Source: Nitrososphaerota archaeon
GTDB taxonomy: Archaea > Thermoproteota > Nitrososphaeria > Nitrososphaerales > UBA183
DNA length: 15,062 nt
Assembly: GCA_027886925.1 (NCBI GenBank)
Contig: JAPCJN010000039.1
Coordinates: 1 to 15,062 of the forward strand
Direction: 5' to 3'
Shown here piece after piece: positions 1 through 6,618 of the stretch (position 1 is the stretch's first letter; every line of letters begins with the position of its first letter). The notes under the pieces are model-generated. The model saw only the letters and a list, made by a program, of their open reading frames with translations, was not told the DNA's origin and did not search any database. A program made the position numbers and the translations under genes.

Positions 1-1
1 A

Positions 2-1078
2 ATACGACCATCGAAAGCGAGCGTCTTGCGAGGCAACGCAAGGAGCCAGGCCGCGGCACCGTCGGCGGCCATCAAGAACATCGTCGTCATCTTTCAGGAG
101 AACCACACGTTCGACAATTATTTCGGGACATTCCCTGGCGCTGACGGGACTCTAGGGAAGAACTACTGCTTGCCCAAGGCTCCGGGGTCGAAGAACTGCT
201 ATCCACCGTTTCATGACTCGAACCTCACCCCTGTGGACATGAACCACAATTGGAGCGTCGCCCACAAAGACTATGATGGCGGCAAGATGGATGGCTTCGT
301 CTATTCCGAGGGGAACCAGGAGACCATGGGCTACTACGATTCGGCGGACATCCCCCGGTACTGGAAGGCGGCTCAGCAGTATGTGCTTTGCGACCGGTAC
401 TTCACTTCGGTGATGAGCGAGAGCCTGCCCAACCACCTCTCACTCGTCGCTGGCACCTGTGGAGGGATTATGGACGACAACGCTCCCGCCACGATCAAGT
501 TTCCGCCGATATTCCAGCAGCTCGACAACGCCGGCGTCTCCTGGAGGGTCTACAGCTCATCGACATGGCTCAAAAACTTCGAGTACGTGCAGAACACTCC
601 TGGCGCCGATGCCAAGTTCGTCCCGCCGGCGCGGATTGTGACGGATGTGCAGAACGGTGACCTGGCCCAAGTTTCTTGGATAATCGGGGCTGCGGGGGGA
701 GACGAGCATCCCTCCCAAAACATCCAGCTCGGTCAGAACTATGTGGCCGACGAGATCGTGAACAGGCTGGGTAGCGGAAAAGATTGGGGTTCGATCGCGA
801 TGTTCCTGACATATGACGACTTTGGAGGCTTCTTCGACCACGTCCCTCCGCCGCAGGTCGACAAGTATGGCTACGGCTTCAGGGTCCCGTGCACCGTGGT
901 CTCGCCCTTTGCGAAGAGGGGTTTCGTCGACAGCACCGTAAACGACCACACCTCAATCTTGAAGTTCATCGAAACCCGTTACGGATTGGCCGCCCTCAGC
1001 ACGAGGGACGCCGCTGCAAACGACATGTCGGAAGCGTTTGACTTTACCCAGGCGGCCAGGGCTTTTCAGCCGATATGA
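2..1078 (+). CDS. Phosphoesterase family protein (phospholipase C/acid phosphatase type), 5'-truncated
   Basis: This is the 3' part of a gene of the phosphoesterase family that includes bacterial phospholipase C and acid phosphatases (alkaline-phosphatase-like fold). Counting from a TTG at position 26, the family's first metal/active-site motif [10 protein letters not shown] is at residues 25-34. It is followed by [17 protein letters not shown] near 130-146, DEHPSQN near 226, [14 protein letters not shown] near 265, and [11 protein letters not shown] near 304. The frame is open to the left edge with no stop, so the true start, and probably a signal peptide, lies outside the window; the TTG at 26 need not be the start. 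About 350 residues are visible. Family members hydrolyse phosphate mono- or diesters, usually outside the cell. The substrate cannot be told from sequence. The gene stands alone; the next gene is on the opposite strand. Family assignment is firm. Confidence 0.88.
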   Translation: MRPSKASVLRGNARSQAAAPSAAIKNIVVIFQENHTFDNYFGTFPGADGTLGKNYCLPKAPGSKNCYPPFHDSNLTPVDMNHNWSVAHKDYDGGKMDGFVYSEGNQETMGYYDSADIPRYWKAAQQYVLCDRYFTSVMSESLPNHLSLVAGTCGGIMDDNAPATIKFPPIFQQLDNAGVSWRVYSSSTWLKNFEYVQNTPGADAKFVPPARIVTDVQNGDLAQVSWIIGAAGGDEHPSQNIQLGQNYVADEIVNRLGSGKDWGSIAMFLTYDDFGGFFDHVPPPQVDKYGYGFRVPCTVVSPFAKRGFVDSTVNDHTSILKFIETRYGLAALSTRDAAANDMSEAFDFTQAARAFQPI

Positions 1079-1392
1079 GCTCGGGCGCTCGCGCCGTCCT
1101 TGGCCTGCGCATGACGAGTTTGGCAGGTCCGGCGGCCTTTAGCAGGCTAAGGCGAGCGGAAGCTCGAGAGGCTCATCAACCGACCGATGGCCGTCGAAGC
1201 GCTTCCCATGACTTAACGCGACAACCTGGCTGGGATATGAGGGCCAGAAGGTGCATCTCCGACCCGCTCGAATCCTCAGAGTTCTTGCCGCGATTGGCAA
1301 TCGCCGAGAGGGTGCTGACCTGGAAGATCTAGCGTCGTCTCGGCGTTCGGTTGAAGACGACAACCTCGTTGTTAATGACATTGCGAGCAGTC
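1079..1392. other. Intergenic stretch without a confident gene
   Basis: No reading frame here looks clearly coding. An 85-codon frame begins inside the stop of the phosphoesterase gene (ATGA overlap at 1075), but its Arg/Ser/Ala-rich product has no recognisable features. A 59-codon plus-strand frame from a GTG at 1251 to a TGA at 1428-1430 has a more protein-like sequence and is treated as a finding. No tRNA-like fold was seen. Confidence 0.5.
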
Positions 1393-1425
1393 AAAAAAAG
1401 AGTTCCAGAGAGGTGTGCTCTCTGG
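1393..1425 (-). terminator. Hairpin plus T-run terminator after the VOC gene
   Basis: A perfect 8-bp inverted repeat (CCAGAGAG, loop GTGTG, CTCTCTGG) spans 1405-1425. Read on the minus strand, the hairpin is followed within five bases by seven T residues (1393-1399). It lies about 35 bases beyond the stop codon of the minus-strand VOC gene. A stem followed by a T-run is the form of an intrinsic terminator, and archaeal polymerase also terminates at T-runs alone. On the plus strand there is no T-run, so its activity should be in the minus direction. Confidence 0.7.
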
Positions 1426-1459
1426 TCTGACGAGTTTCGACTGTTTCTAGGCTAGATGC

Positions 1460-1843
1460 TCACATCTGGCCCGTAGACTGCCAAAGGCCCACGACATTCC
1501 CTTCGCTGTCCTTGAAGTAGGCCGTGAAACCCATGTCGCCGACGGCCTGCTTACCTTGGACGGTCTTCCCTCCCTTCGCCTCGATCGTCTTCAGGGCCTT
1601 GTCGATGTCAGTGACGTTTACGGTGACTACGATCGATTTTAGAGGGCCCTCCCTCTTCCCCATCCCTCCGTTGATTGCGCCGGGGGTTTTGGGCATGCGG
1701 TTGCTGTCGAGCTCGGTCGTTATGAGCATCCAGTATGGCATACCCTCCATTGGCGAGACCTGCCAGCCGAATACGTCGCTGTAGAACTTGGAAGCGCGCG
1801 TCGGATCGTCCGCGGGAATTTCAAAGTGAACAATTGAGTCCAT
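1460..1843 (-). CDS. VOC (glyoxalase/bleomycin-resistance superfamily) protein
   Basis: This 127-residue protein belongs to the vicinal oxygen chelate superfamily. The N-terminal VHFEIPADDP (residues 5-14), then KFYSDVFGW, then the C-terminal FKDSEGNVVGLWQ are typical of the single-module CFP-30B/PhnB-like branch, which forms dimers of paired beta-alpha-beta-beta-beta units. His6 is a likely metal ligand, and the Glu in the SEGN loop near the C-terminus is close to where the second module's acid ligand usually sits. The reaction cannot be named: the branch includes glyoxalase-like enzymes, isomerases and many uncharacterised proteins. The ATG at 1843 is supported by the conserved N-terminus and by a TATA-like box centred about 26 bases upstream, which suggests a leaderless transcript. 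A hairpin and T-run follow the gene, so it is probably transcribed alone. The length is normal for the family. Confidence 0.9.
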   Translation of the reverse strand: MDSIVHFEIPADDPTRASKFYSDVFGWQVSPMEGMPYWMLITTELDSNRMPKTPGAINGGMGKREGPLKSIVVTVNVTDIDKALKTIEAKGGKTVQGKQAVGDMGFTAYFKDSEGNVVGLWQSTGQM

Positions 1844-1863
1844 GCCATTATGTTGCTCGGCCA

Positions 1864-1873
1864 GCTATTTAAC
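1864..1873 (-). promoter_or_regulatory. TATA-like box of the VOC gene
   Basis: The minus strand reads GTTAAATAGC here. Its centre is about 26 bases before the ATG at 1843, the usual archaeal distance from TATA box to transcription start, so the mRNA would begin at or next to the start codon. The BRE upstream is weak. Confidence 0.5.
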
Positions 1874-2097
1874 AGGATATGGGACGGAAAGTATAGTGCC
1901 ATAACGCAATTTGAGCATAGAATGGTCACGGAATGCTAAATTAATGCGCCTTCCGGCGTTACTTTCCTATATTCTGGAAGACGCTCTCGGAACCGAGCAA
2001 GAACCTACCGTTATGACAGCGAAAGCGATCCTAGGTCCCGTGCCGTGGGAGAGGGTGAGAAATCCATCAGCGCGGAAGACATTACCAATATGGTCTG

Positions 2098-2340
2098 TTA
2101 TTCTCTCTTGAAATGTTTCACTTTCTCGAACTCTTTGACGTCAACTCCGAATTTCTTCGCTGCCGCTACTATCCTCCGCTTGGCTTCCTCAGGGTGGCAT
2201 TTTTCTGACATCACTTGGTCAAAGCGGGCCATCGCGTTCCTCACATGCGCAGCATCGTTGATGGGGAGCTTTCTATCAATAGGGCAGGCAAATGCGGAAT
2301 CGGGCATCTCCTCTCTCTTCTCGGTCGTGAGTCTTGACAT
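2098..2340 (-). CDS. Small DUF6582-like protein
   Basis: This 80-residue protein has the pattern of the DUF6582 family. The family starts with a short 'LTTxxR' segment (here MSRLTTEKREE), then a Phe-Ala-x-Pro segment (DSAFACPIDRKLPIND), then an alanine-rich helix with AAHVRNAMARF, and ends in a Lys-rich helical stretch (HPEEAKRRIVAAAKKFGV). Such proteins occur in bacteria, phages and archaea; no function is established as far as I know. The presence of Cys24 and Cys53 is not typical, to my recollection. The ATG at 2340 is favoured over the internal Met at residue 12, because the LTT segment is part of the family and a good BRE/TATA sits at the right distance upstream. No gene partner is evident; both neighbours are separated by gaps with their own promoters. 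Confidence 0.85.
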   Translation of the reverse strand: MSRLTTEKREEMPDSAFACPIDRKLPINDAAHVRNAMARFDQVMSEKCHPEEAKRRIVAAAKKFGVDVKEFEKVKHFKRE

Positions 2341-2727
2341 GGGAGCTGACCCTCTTCCTCTTGGGCCGTTATATTTCGGGACGAATAATGTTCCTGATCC
2401 GGATTCAACCGATGATTACTTAAAATCCCTGAGAAAGTCGAGACACGAGCCATCCAAACATCTGCAAACGGAAAAAGTGGTATTGGCGAAATCTGAACAA
2501 CCTTATCGGATTTCTCCTATCTGGCTATTCTTTTCCGCCAATATCCGATGTCGGTTTGGCGCAAAGTTTTTCCAAACTATAGCTACTTTCTTCTTGAACA
2601 TCTCACTGTAGTCCTTTTCCTATCGCACAATGTGGCGTCACCAGCGTCCCTAGTCGGTCGTCAAACGCTTCCGACCTCGATCCGGGAAATGTTGCATCCC
2701 TAGTCAGTTGGTCAATCAGTCAGACAT
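2341..2727. other. AT-richer intergenic region with short repeats
   Basis: Apart from the promoter at 2368-2380, no gene is evident. The part from about 2400 to 2640 looks richer in A+T than its surroundings. A near-repeat of TCCCTAGTC(G/A)GT occurs around 2647 and again around 2697. A GTTTGG/CCAAAC inverted repeat occupies 2554-2577. A plus-strand frame that runs through the region starts antisense to the DUF6582-like gene and does not resemble a protein. Confidence 0.5.
2368..2380 (-). promoter_or_regulatory. BRE/TATA promoter of the DUF6582-like gene
   Basis: The minus strand reads CCCGAAATATAAC. The purine-rich CCGAAA matches an archaeal BRE, directly followed by an ATATAA box centred about 30 bases before the ATG at 2340. 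Transcription would start within a few bases of the start codon, giving a leaderless or near-leaderless mRNA. Confidence 0.65.
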
Positions 2728-2735
2728 TCAGTCAG
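2716..2735. repeat. Two TCAGTCAG direct repeats, 12-base period
   Basis: TCAGTCAG occurs at 2716-2723 and 2728-2735, with a related TAGTCAGT at 2701-2708. The second copy contains the stop codon of the membrane-protein gene. Too short to assign a role. Confidence 0.4.
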
Positions 2736-3132
2736 CCCTTCCGCCGGTCGACCGAAAAAAGCGTATCCTGTTCACCATCTTGCCTCCCAGGACTTTCTTA
2801 AAGAAATATGCCGCGGCGAGATTACCCAGGAACATTATCAAAATCGCGATTGACTGAGTGAAAGGCAATATGCCGTTAGGAAGAATGAGACGGAGAATGT
2901 TTTGGATGCCAGCGAAGATAGGAATGGAATCTAGTCTAAAGGTCCCCAAGATTGTGAAGACGACCGCATATTGAATCCCCGAGAAGATCCACACCGCGGC
3001 CGTCAATACCGATGTGAACTGTACGGGCATGAATGGAAGCAACAAGAATCCGAGCATCGCACAGAAGAAAGTCCAATGCCTCGATACGACGTAGGCCGAT
3101 GCACGGGCCATTTCTGGATGCGCGCGTTTCAA
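2728..3132 (-). CDS. Small integral membrane protein, function unknown
   Basis: I do not recognise this family. The 134-residue product is strongly hydrophobic, with membrane segments at about residues 19-37, 42-66 and 94-117. A further moderately hydrophobic stretch at 72-90 may be re-entrant or a fourth segment. The C-terminal tail is basic (KKVLGGKMVNRIRFFR), which by the positive-inside rule puts it in the cytoplasm. No transporter or enzyme motif is visible. The start is uncertain. The longest frame begins with TTG at 3132; an ATG at 3111 would give 127 residues and removes only a short polar leader. A TATA-like box near 3168 fits the TTG with a leader of about 10 bases. The gene is divergent from the cupredoxin gene and shares a 169-base control region with it, so co-regulation is possible. 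Confidence 0.7.
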   Translation of the reverse strand: MKRAHPEMARASAYVVSRHWTFFCAMLGFLLLPFMPVQFTSVLTAAVWIFSGIQYAVVFTILGTFRLDSIPIFAGIQNILRLILPNGILPFTQSIAILIMFLGNLAAAYFFKKVLGGKMVNRIRFFRSTGGRAD

Positions 3133-3163
3133 AAGAATCTTCTAGAAGAACGCTACAGATTGG

Positions 3164-3172
3164 AAATATAAG
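3164..3172 (-). promoter_or_regulatory. TATA-like box of the membrane-protein gene
   Basis: The minus strand reads CCTTATATT. The TTATAT core (3166-3171) is centred about 36 bases before the TTG at 3132, predicting a short leader of roughly 10 bases. Confidence 0.5.
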
Positions 3173-3234
3173 GACTGTGAAGGAGAACTTCGTGAAGCTG
3201 AAGATCGGCCATTTGGCGCCATGCAACCCTGAAA

Positions 3235-3246
3235 TCTTTCGAAAGA
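3235..3246. promoter_or_regulatory. 12-bp palindrome upstream of the cupredoxin promoter
   Basis: TCTTTCGAAAGA is a perfect palindrome about 28 bases upstream of the cupredoxin TATA box, in the shared divergent control region. It could be an operator for a dimeric regulator. Palindromes of this length also arise by chance a few times in 15 kb. Confidence 0.3.
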
Positions 3247-3271
3247 ATCTTATGGAAAGATAGCAGCCTAG

Positions 3272-3281
3272 GCTTATAATC
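3272..3281 (+). promoter_or_regulatory. TATA box of the cupredoxin gene
   Basis: The sequence GCTTATAATC contains TTATAA at 3274-3279, centred about 26 bases before the ATG at 3302. This is the standard archaeal spacing for a leaderless transcript starting at the ATG. No Shine-Dalgarno sequence precedes the ATG, which agrees. Confidence 0.7.
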
Positions 3282-3301
3282 GAACTCGAACGAAAATAAT
3301 C

Positions 3302-3928
3302 ATGACTTCTGGTAAGCGGCACGTCGGGGTGTCGACGACGGCTGGGGCTGCGATAATCATCGCCATTCTTGTGATAGTGGGCGCAGGTGTCTACTTTGGG
3401 ATGCAGCCGCCGACTCCACGTAGCACTACAGCATGTCTTAGCGAGGCACCAGAATCCACATGCTCGAGCTCGACAATGCCGCCGATCAAGACGACGAGCA
3501 CTTCTACAAGTTGTGTCAACGAGGCGCCTGGAGGGGGATCCGGGGCACTTGGTTGCACGAGCACTAGTACCGTAACCAGGACGCCGACGTTGTCCTCTAG
3601 CGCCAGCAGCGCCAGCACTCGCGGAGCATCTGCATCAGTGACAATCCCTAGCGGAGCAGGTGTAGGCGCCAGCGCGGCACCCGGATACACACCAGACACA
3701 ATCACTGTGGTCATCGGCGTAAACAACACTGTGACATGGACCAACAGTGACACCGTGAACCACACGGTTTATTCGACGAGTGTGCCGACGGGCGCGAGCG
3801 CGTTCAACTCACCTATGATTACTCCTGGCGGCACGTACACGCAGACCTTCACCGTCCCCGGGACGTACTCATATCATTGCAACATCCACAGCTGGATGAC
3901 GGGAACGGTCATCGTCAAGTCCGGTTAG
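3302..3928 (+). CDS. Membrane-anchored plastocyanin/amicyanin-like blue copper protein
   Basis: This 208-residue protein has a short basic N-terminus, one membrane segment at about residues 16-34 (signal anchor), a long Ser/Thr-rich linker (about 40-115) and a C-terminal cupredoxin domain (about 116-207). The type-1 copper ligands are visible: His154 (in VNHTVYS), Cys193, His196 and Met199 in YHCNIHSWM. The C-x2-H-x2-M spacing is that of amicyanin. The domain also has the TPDTITVVIG and NTVTWTN strands of the plastocyanin family. It should sit outside the cytoplasmic membrane and carry single electrons between respiratory or copper-enzyme partners; Nitrososphaerota often encode many such proteins. 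The linker holds four cysteines (45, 54, 71, 85) arranged as two C-x2-E-A-P-...-C units, an unusual feature. The gene is apparently transcribed alone from a leaderless promoter. Confidence 0.93.
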   Translation: MTSGKRHVGVSTTAGAAIIIAILVIVGAGVYFGMQPPTPRSTTACLSEAPESTCSSSTMPPIKTTSTSTSCVNEAPGGGSGALGCTSTSTVTRTPTLSSSASSASTRGASASVTIPSGAGVGASAAPGYTPDTITVVIGVNNTVTWTNSDTVNHTVYSTSVPTGASAFNSPMITPGGTYTQTFTVPGTYSYHCNIHSWMTGTVIVKSG

Positions 3929-4353
3929 GCCCCAAGACCCCAAGAAATCGCACGACGTCTGCTTGACGTAGTAGCAGGAAGCCTGCGAGACTGCAAGAGT
4001 TCGATGACGACCGATGCTACCATGACTCAATGGGAAAATCGGACGGAGGGGAACTGAGCGCCGCAACTGCTCCTCATACGACCCTAGTTCCTAGATGCAC
4101 ACCTACCGTTGCATGGATTGCGGGTGCCCGAACTCGGCTTGCCTACCTTTCGTAGGTGCCTCTAGCCTCGCTTCTTCCAGAATGTGGTCATTGATCGCGT
4201 CGAGAAGCTGGATCCGGTTCATGCCCGGTTCCATCCTGGATTTGGTGTCGAGCGCGTAGAGCCAGTAGTAGCGGTGGGGCCGTACCCGGTGGGCGCGGTC
4301 ACGGCGATAGCGGCCGCAGCGACGTCTGTCTATCTCATTCGCCGTGGCGCTAA
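3929..4353. other. Convergent intergenic region without a confident gene
   Basis: The region lies between the ends of the cupredoxin (+) and arginase-like (-) genes. It has small inverted repeats at 3974-3986 (GCAGG/CCTGC, three-base loop) and 4143-4157 (CCTAC/GTAGG, five-base loop), but no clear T-run for a terminator in either direction. A minus-strand frame ending at 4103 has protein-like character and is reported as a finding. A 60-codon plus-strand frame from 4184 is its antisense and is not accepted. Confidence 0.45.
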
Positions 4354-5241
4354 CTACACTGTGTAACCCTTGCTTCGGAAGAAACTCTTGGCCGCGGCTT
4401 CTTCTTCCTTTTGGAAACGCTCCAGATCGCTCCTCATCATCGCGTCCATATGAGCGGTCGTTAGCCCGGTTGCGACGGACCGATAGAACTCTCTGCAGGT
4501 GGAAATTCCCTTCGTCACCTCCTCATCGCTCGGGAATATCCCTCTCTCCTCGACCGTGTATCCGGCCGCCTTCAACTTCTCGATAAAGGACGAGAAGCGG
4601 CTCTTCTTGTCTCGGATTGCCGAGACTTTGGCCTCCGATATCGTGATGATCTTGGGCTTGGACTTTTCGATGAAGTCGACGACCTTGTTCATTGTCTGCA
4701 ACACCCCTGGGGCCGGGTTGTAGATCCTCGTGTAGCATTCGCCCTGCATCTCGTGCATGTAGTCGACGTCGACGTCGAGCAGCCAGGACCCCGCCGATTT
4801 TGTTCGACGAACCAGGCCCAGCAAGCTCGTGGGCGGGCTTTGGAACACCTCGATGCCCATGTCAGACTCCAAGAACTCGAGCGAGGAGCGGATTGACTCG
4901 TCCTGGTCGTGCACCCTGAGCGACTTTGGGAGCCTCGATTCGACGTCCATAGCATGCCTCGCGACCATCGCCTTTGGGATGACGACCACCACCCTTGGTT
5001 GGGCCTCGCTAGGGGCCGTGGTGCCTGTGAACTTGGGAGAGCCCCCCGTCATGTGACGGAACGCCGCGTGAGTGCCCGTCCTCGCCACGATGATTCGAAG
5101 TTTTTCTGGGTAGACGGCCTCGTCTCTACCCAGCCAGACGTCCAAGTGCGAGTCCATGCTGATTATGGTGCCGAATCGAAGCCCTTCCTCGGCGATGGTC
5201 AGGGGGACCTGAGAGTGGATGCTGTGGATAATCGCTCGCAT
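4354..5241 (-). CDS. Arginase/UPF0489-like putative metallohydrolase
   Basis: The 295-residue product resembles UPF0489-type proteins and the arginase/deacetylase fold. Two acidic metal-binding-type motifs are visible: MDSHLD at residues 29-34 (D30, H32, D34) and LLDVDVDYMH at 154-163 (D156, D158, D160). In ureohydrolases such DxHxD-like and DxDxD-like clusters bind two Mn2+ ions. Several His residues near the N-terminus (6, 9) and 58-63 (THAAFRH) could add ligands. The C-terminal third (about 185-290) carries TISEAKVSAI and a Lys/Glu-rich helical end. The ligand order differs from true arginase, and the substrate is unknown; guanidino or amide hydrolysis is only a guess. The ATG at 5241 has a TATA-like box about 40 bases upstream. 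The gene is separated from the M24 peptidase by 233 bases and is probably an independent unit. Confidence 0.7.
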   Translation of the reverse strand: MRAIIHSIHSQVPLTIAEEGLRFGTIISMDSHLDVWLGRDEAVYPEKLRIIVARTGTHAAFRHMTGGSPKFTGTTAPSEAQPRVVVVIPKAMVARHAMDVESRLPKSLRVHDQDESIRSSLEFLESDMGIEVFQSPPTSLLGLVRRTKSAGSWLLDVDVDYMHEMQGECYTRIYNPAPGVLQTMNKVVDFIEKSKPKIITISEAKVSAIRDKKSRFSSFIEKLKAAGYTVEERGIFPSDEEVTKGISTCREFYRSVATGLTTAHMDAMMRSDLERFQKEEEAAAKSFFRSKGYTV

Positions 5242-5276
5242 GTTGGTCGCAGGGCGGGTGAGCGCGACTGAAACTT

Positions 5277-5286
5277 TGATTAAAGA
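5277..5286 (-). promoter_or_regulatory. Possible TATA-like box of the arginase-like gene
   Basis: The minus strand reads GTCTTTAATCA across this site. The TTTAAT core is about 40 bases before the ATG at 5241, which would give a leader of about 15 bases. The match is moderate and no clear BRE precedes it. Confidence 0.35.
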
Positions 5287-5474
5287 CTTTGTCGAACTGG
5301 GAGAATCTCTTCGGTAGATTCAACAAGGGTTCGCGACAGTTGGTCCACGTTTTCGATTACTGCGTTGACAGGCCGGCACAGTCAAAGTGAGCCTGGAGCA
5401 CGGTCGGCCGCCCGCTCGCCCGATACCAGAGACAGGTTACCTAAATCTGATGAAGTCGTTCTTGTGACCGGGGC

Positions 5475-6584
5475 TCAGATGACGAGCAACTCTTTCGTGC
5501 TGGTTGTCAGCTGCCTGCACGAGTCCTTTGTGACCACCACGTCGTCTTCGATCCTGACTCCCCCTTTCCCCAGTTGATATATGCCAGGCTCGACCGTCAA
5601 GACCATGTTCTCCTCGAGCCTGTCTCGATTCCTAGGGCTCAGGGCGGGTCCATCGTGGACCTCGAGGCCGATGGAATGGCCCAAGCCGTGGGTGAACTTC
5701 CCTCTGAACTTGCTCTCGTCTATCACTCTGGCGGCTATGCCGTGGATGGCGCTCCCCCTGACGCCCGCGCGGATGGCGTCCAATCCACTCGCTTGTGCCT
5801 CGAGGACCTTCGCATAGACCTCGTTCTGGGCTCTTTCAGCGTGGCCGAAGAAGAAGGTCCGAGTGATGTCCGAGCAGTAGAGGTTGTATCTGGCCCCCGC
5901 GTCGATGAGGACGTTGTCGCCTCTGCGCAGCCTCCTCTCGCCCGCCGCGTGATGGGGGATCGCAGAGTTCTCGCCGAAAGCGACTATGCTGTCGAACGAG
6001 GGAGAATCGGCGCCCTCCTTGACGATGACGTAGTCTACCTCGCCCTTGAGCTCCTTCTCCGTCATCCCTTCCTTCGCCATCTCAGGCACTCGGTCGACTA
6101 CCGACGAGATGATCTTAGACGCCTTGGATATGGCGTCCAGCTCGTCAGGATCCTTGACCATCCTCGATTTCCTCAGCGCGTCCGACACGTCGACCAGTTC
6201 CTTCGTGCGCAGCGTCTTTTCGAGCTCCTCGTAGTCGCGATGAGAGACCCCCTGGAAGTTTATCCCGACCCGCGCGCAGCCTTTCAGAATCGAGGACATC
6301 GTCTTTCGACGCTCAGCAGGGTCGGAGCTCCTCTCGACATGGACCTCGAACTCCTTCTTCTCTCTGGCGGCTCCCTCTTCGAGGCGATTGGTCAGCACCT
6401 CGACGTGCCCGTCGGAGAACAGAAAGAGCAGGTTCCCCTCGAAGAGGCCGCTCTTGTAGCCTGACACGTAGAAGAAGTTCGGGTCCACGTGGCTTCCGTT
6501 GAGGATCGCGACGACGTCGATGTCATCACCTGCGTTCTCGAATATCCTTCTCGACCTGGTGATCGGGGGCGATGACGCGCTCAA
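5475..6584 (-). CDS. M24 family metallopeptidase (Xaa-Pro aminopeptidase/dipeptidase-like)
   Basis: This is a cytoplasmic pita-bread metallopeptidase that probably removes or splits Xaa-Pro bonds. With a TTG start at 6584 it has 369 residues: an N-terminal creatinase-like domain (about 1-130, with FFYVSGYKSGLFEGN) and a catalytic domain (about 140-369). All five dinuclear metal ligands are present: Asp228 (LIDAGARY), Asp239 (CSDITRTF), His303 (GLGHSIGLEVHDGP), Glu332 (TVEPGIY) and Glu346 (RIEDDVVV). His310 in VHDGP is the usual catalytic-site histidine. The open frame continues upstream to 6686, but that extension overlaps the preceding gene by 68 bases and is Ser/Thr/Lys-rich, unlike the family. 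TTG at 6599 or 6584 fits better, leaving a 20- to 34-base gap. It directly follows the HEXXH gene, so the two are likely co-transcribed behind the ribosomal genes. Confidence 0.9.
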   Translation of the reverse strand: MSASSPPITRSRRIFENAGDDIDVVAILNGSHVDPNFFYVSGYKSGLFEGNLLFLFSDGHVEVLTNRLEEGAAREKKEFEVHVERSSDPAERRKTMSSILKGCARVGINFQGVSHRDYEELEKTLRTKELVDVSDALRKSRMVKDPDELDAISKASKIISSVVDRVPEMAKEGMTEKELKGEVDYVIVKEGADSPSFDSIVAFGENSAIPHHAAGERRLRRGDNVLIDAGARYNLYCSDITRTFFFGHAERAQNEVYAKVLEAQASGLDAIRAGVRGSAIHGIAARVIDESKFRGKFTHGLGHSIGLEVHDGPALSPRNRDRLEENMVLTVEPGIYQLGKGGVRIEDDVVVTKDSCRQLTTSTKELLVI

Positions 6585-6618
6585 TTTTGGACGGAACAAG
6601 TCGGTATGAGGCGTCAGG

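Noticed and set aside
1240..1290. CTCGAATCC segment resembling a tRNA T-loop
   Set aside because: No matching acceptor, D or anticodon stems could be folded around it.
1075..1332. 85-codon frame overlapping the phosphoesterase stop by ATGA
   Set aside because: The overlap suggests translational coupling, but the product is low in hydrophobic residues, rich in Arg/Ser/Ala, and resembles no family.
1911..2111. 66-codon plus-strand frame between the VOC and DUF6582-like genes
   Set aside because: It starts with TTG, has no promoter or ribosome binding site that I can see, and runs antisense into the end of the DUF6582-like gene.
2045..2611. Plus-strand 188-codon open frame across the DUF6582-like gene and the following gap
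   Set aside because: Its first half is antisense to a recognised gene and its second half shows no domain, membrane pattern or ribosome binding site.
2641..2736. Short CAGTCAG-type repeats considered as a CRISPR or attachment site
   Set aside because: Units are only eight bases, spacing is irregular, and no integrase, cas gene or target-site duplication is nearby.
5574..6464. Plus-strand 296-codon open frame
   Set aside because: It is antisense to the M24 peptidase, whose five metal ligands are intact. The frame's Val/Asp/Arg/Leu-rich product is what the reverse of GC-rich coding DNA yields.
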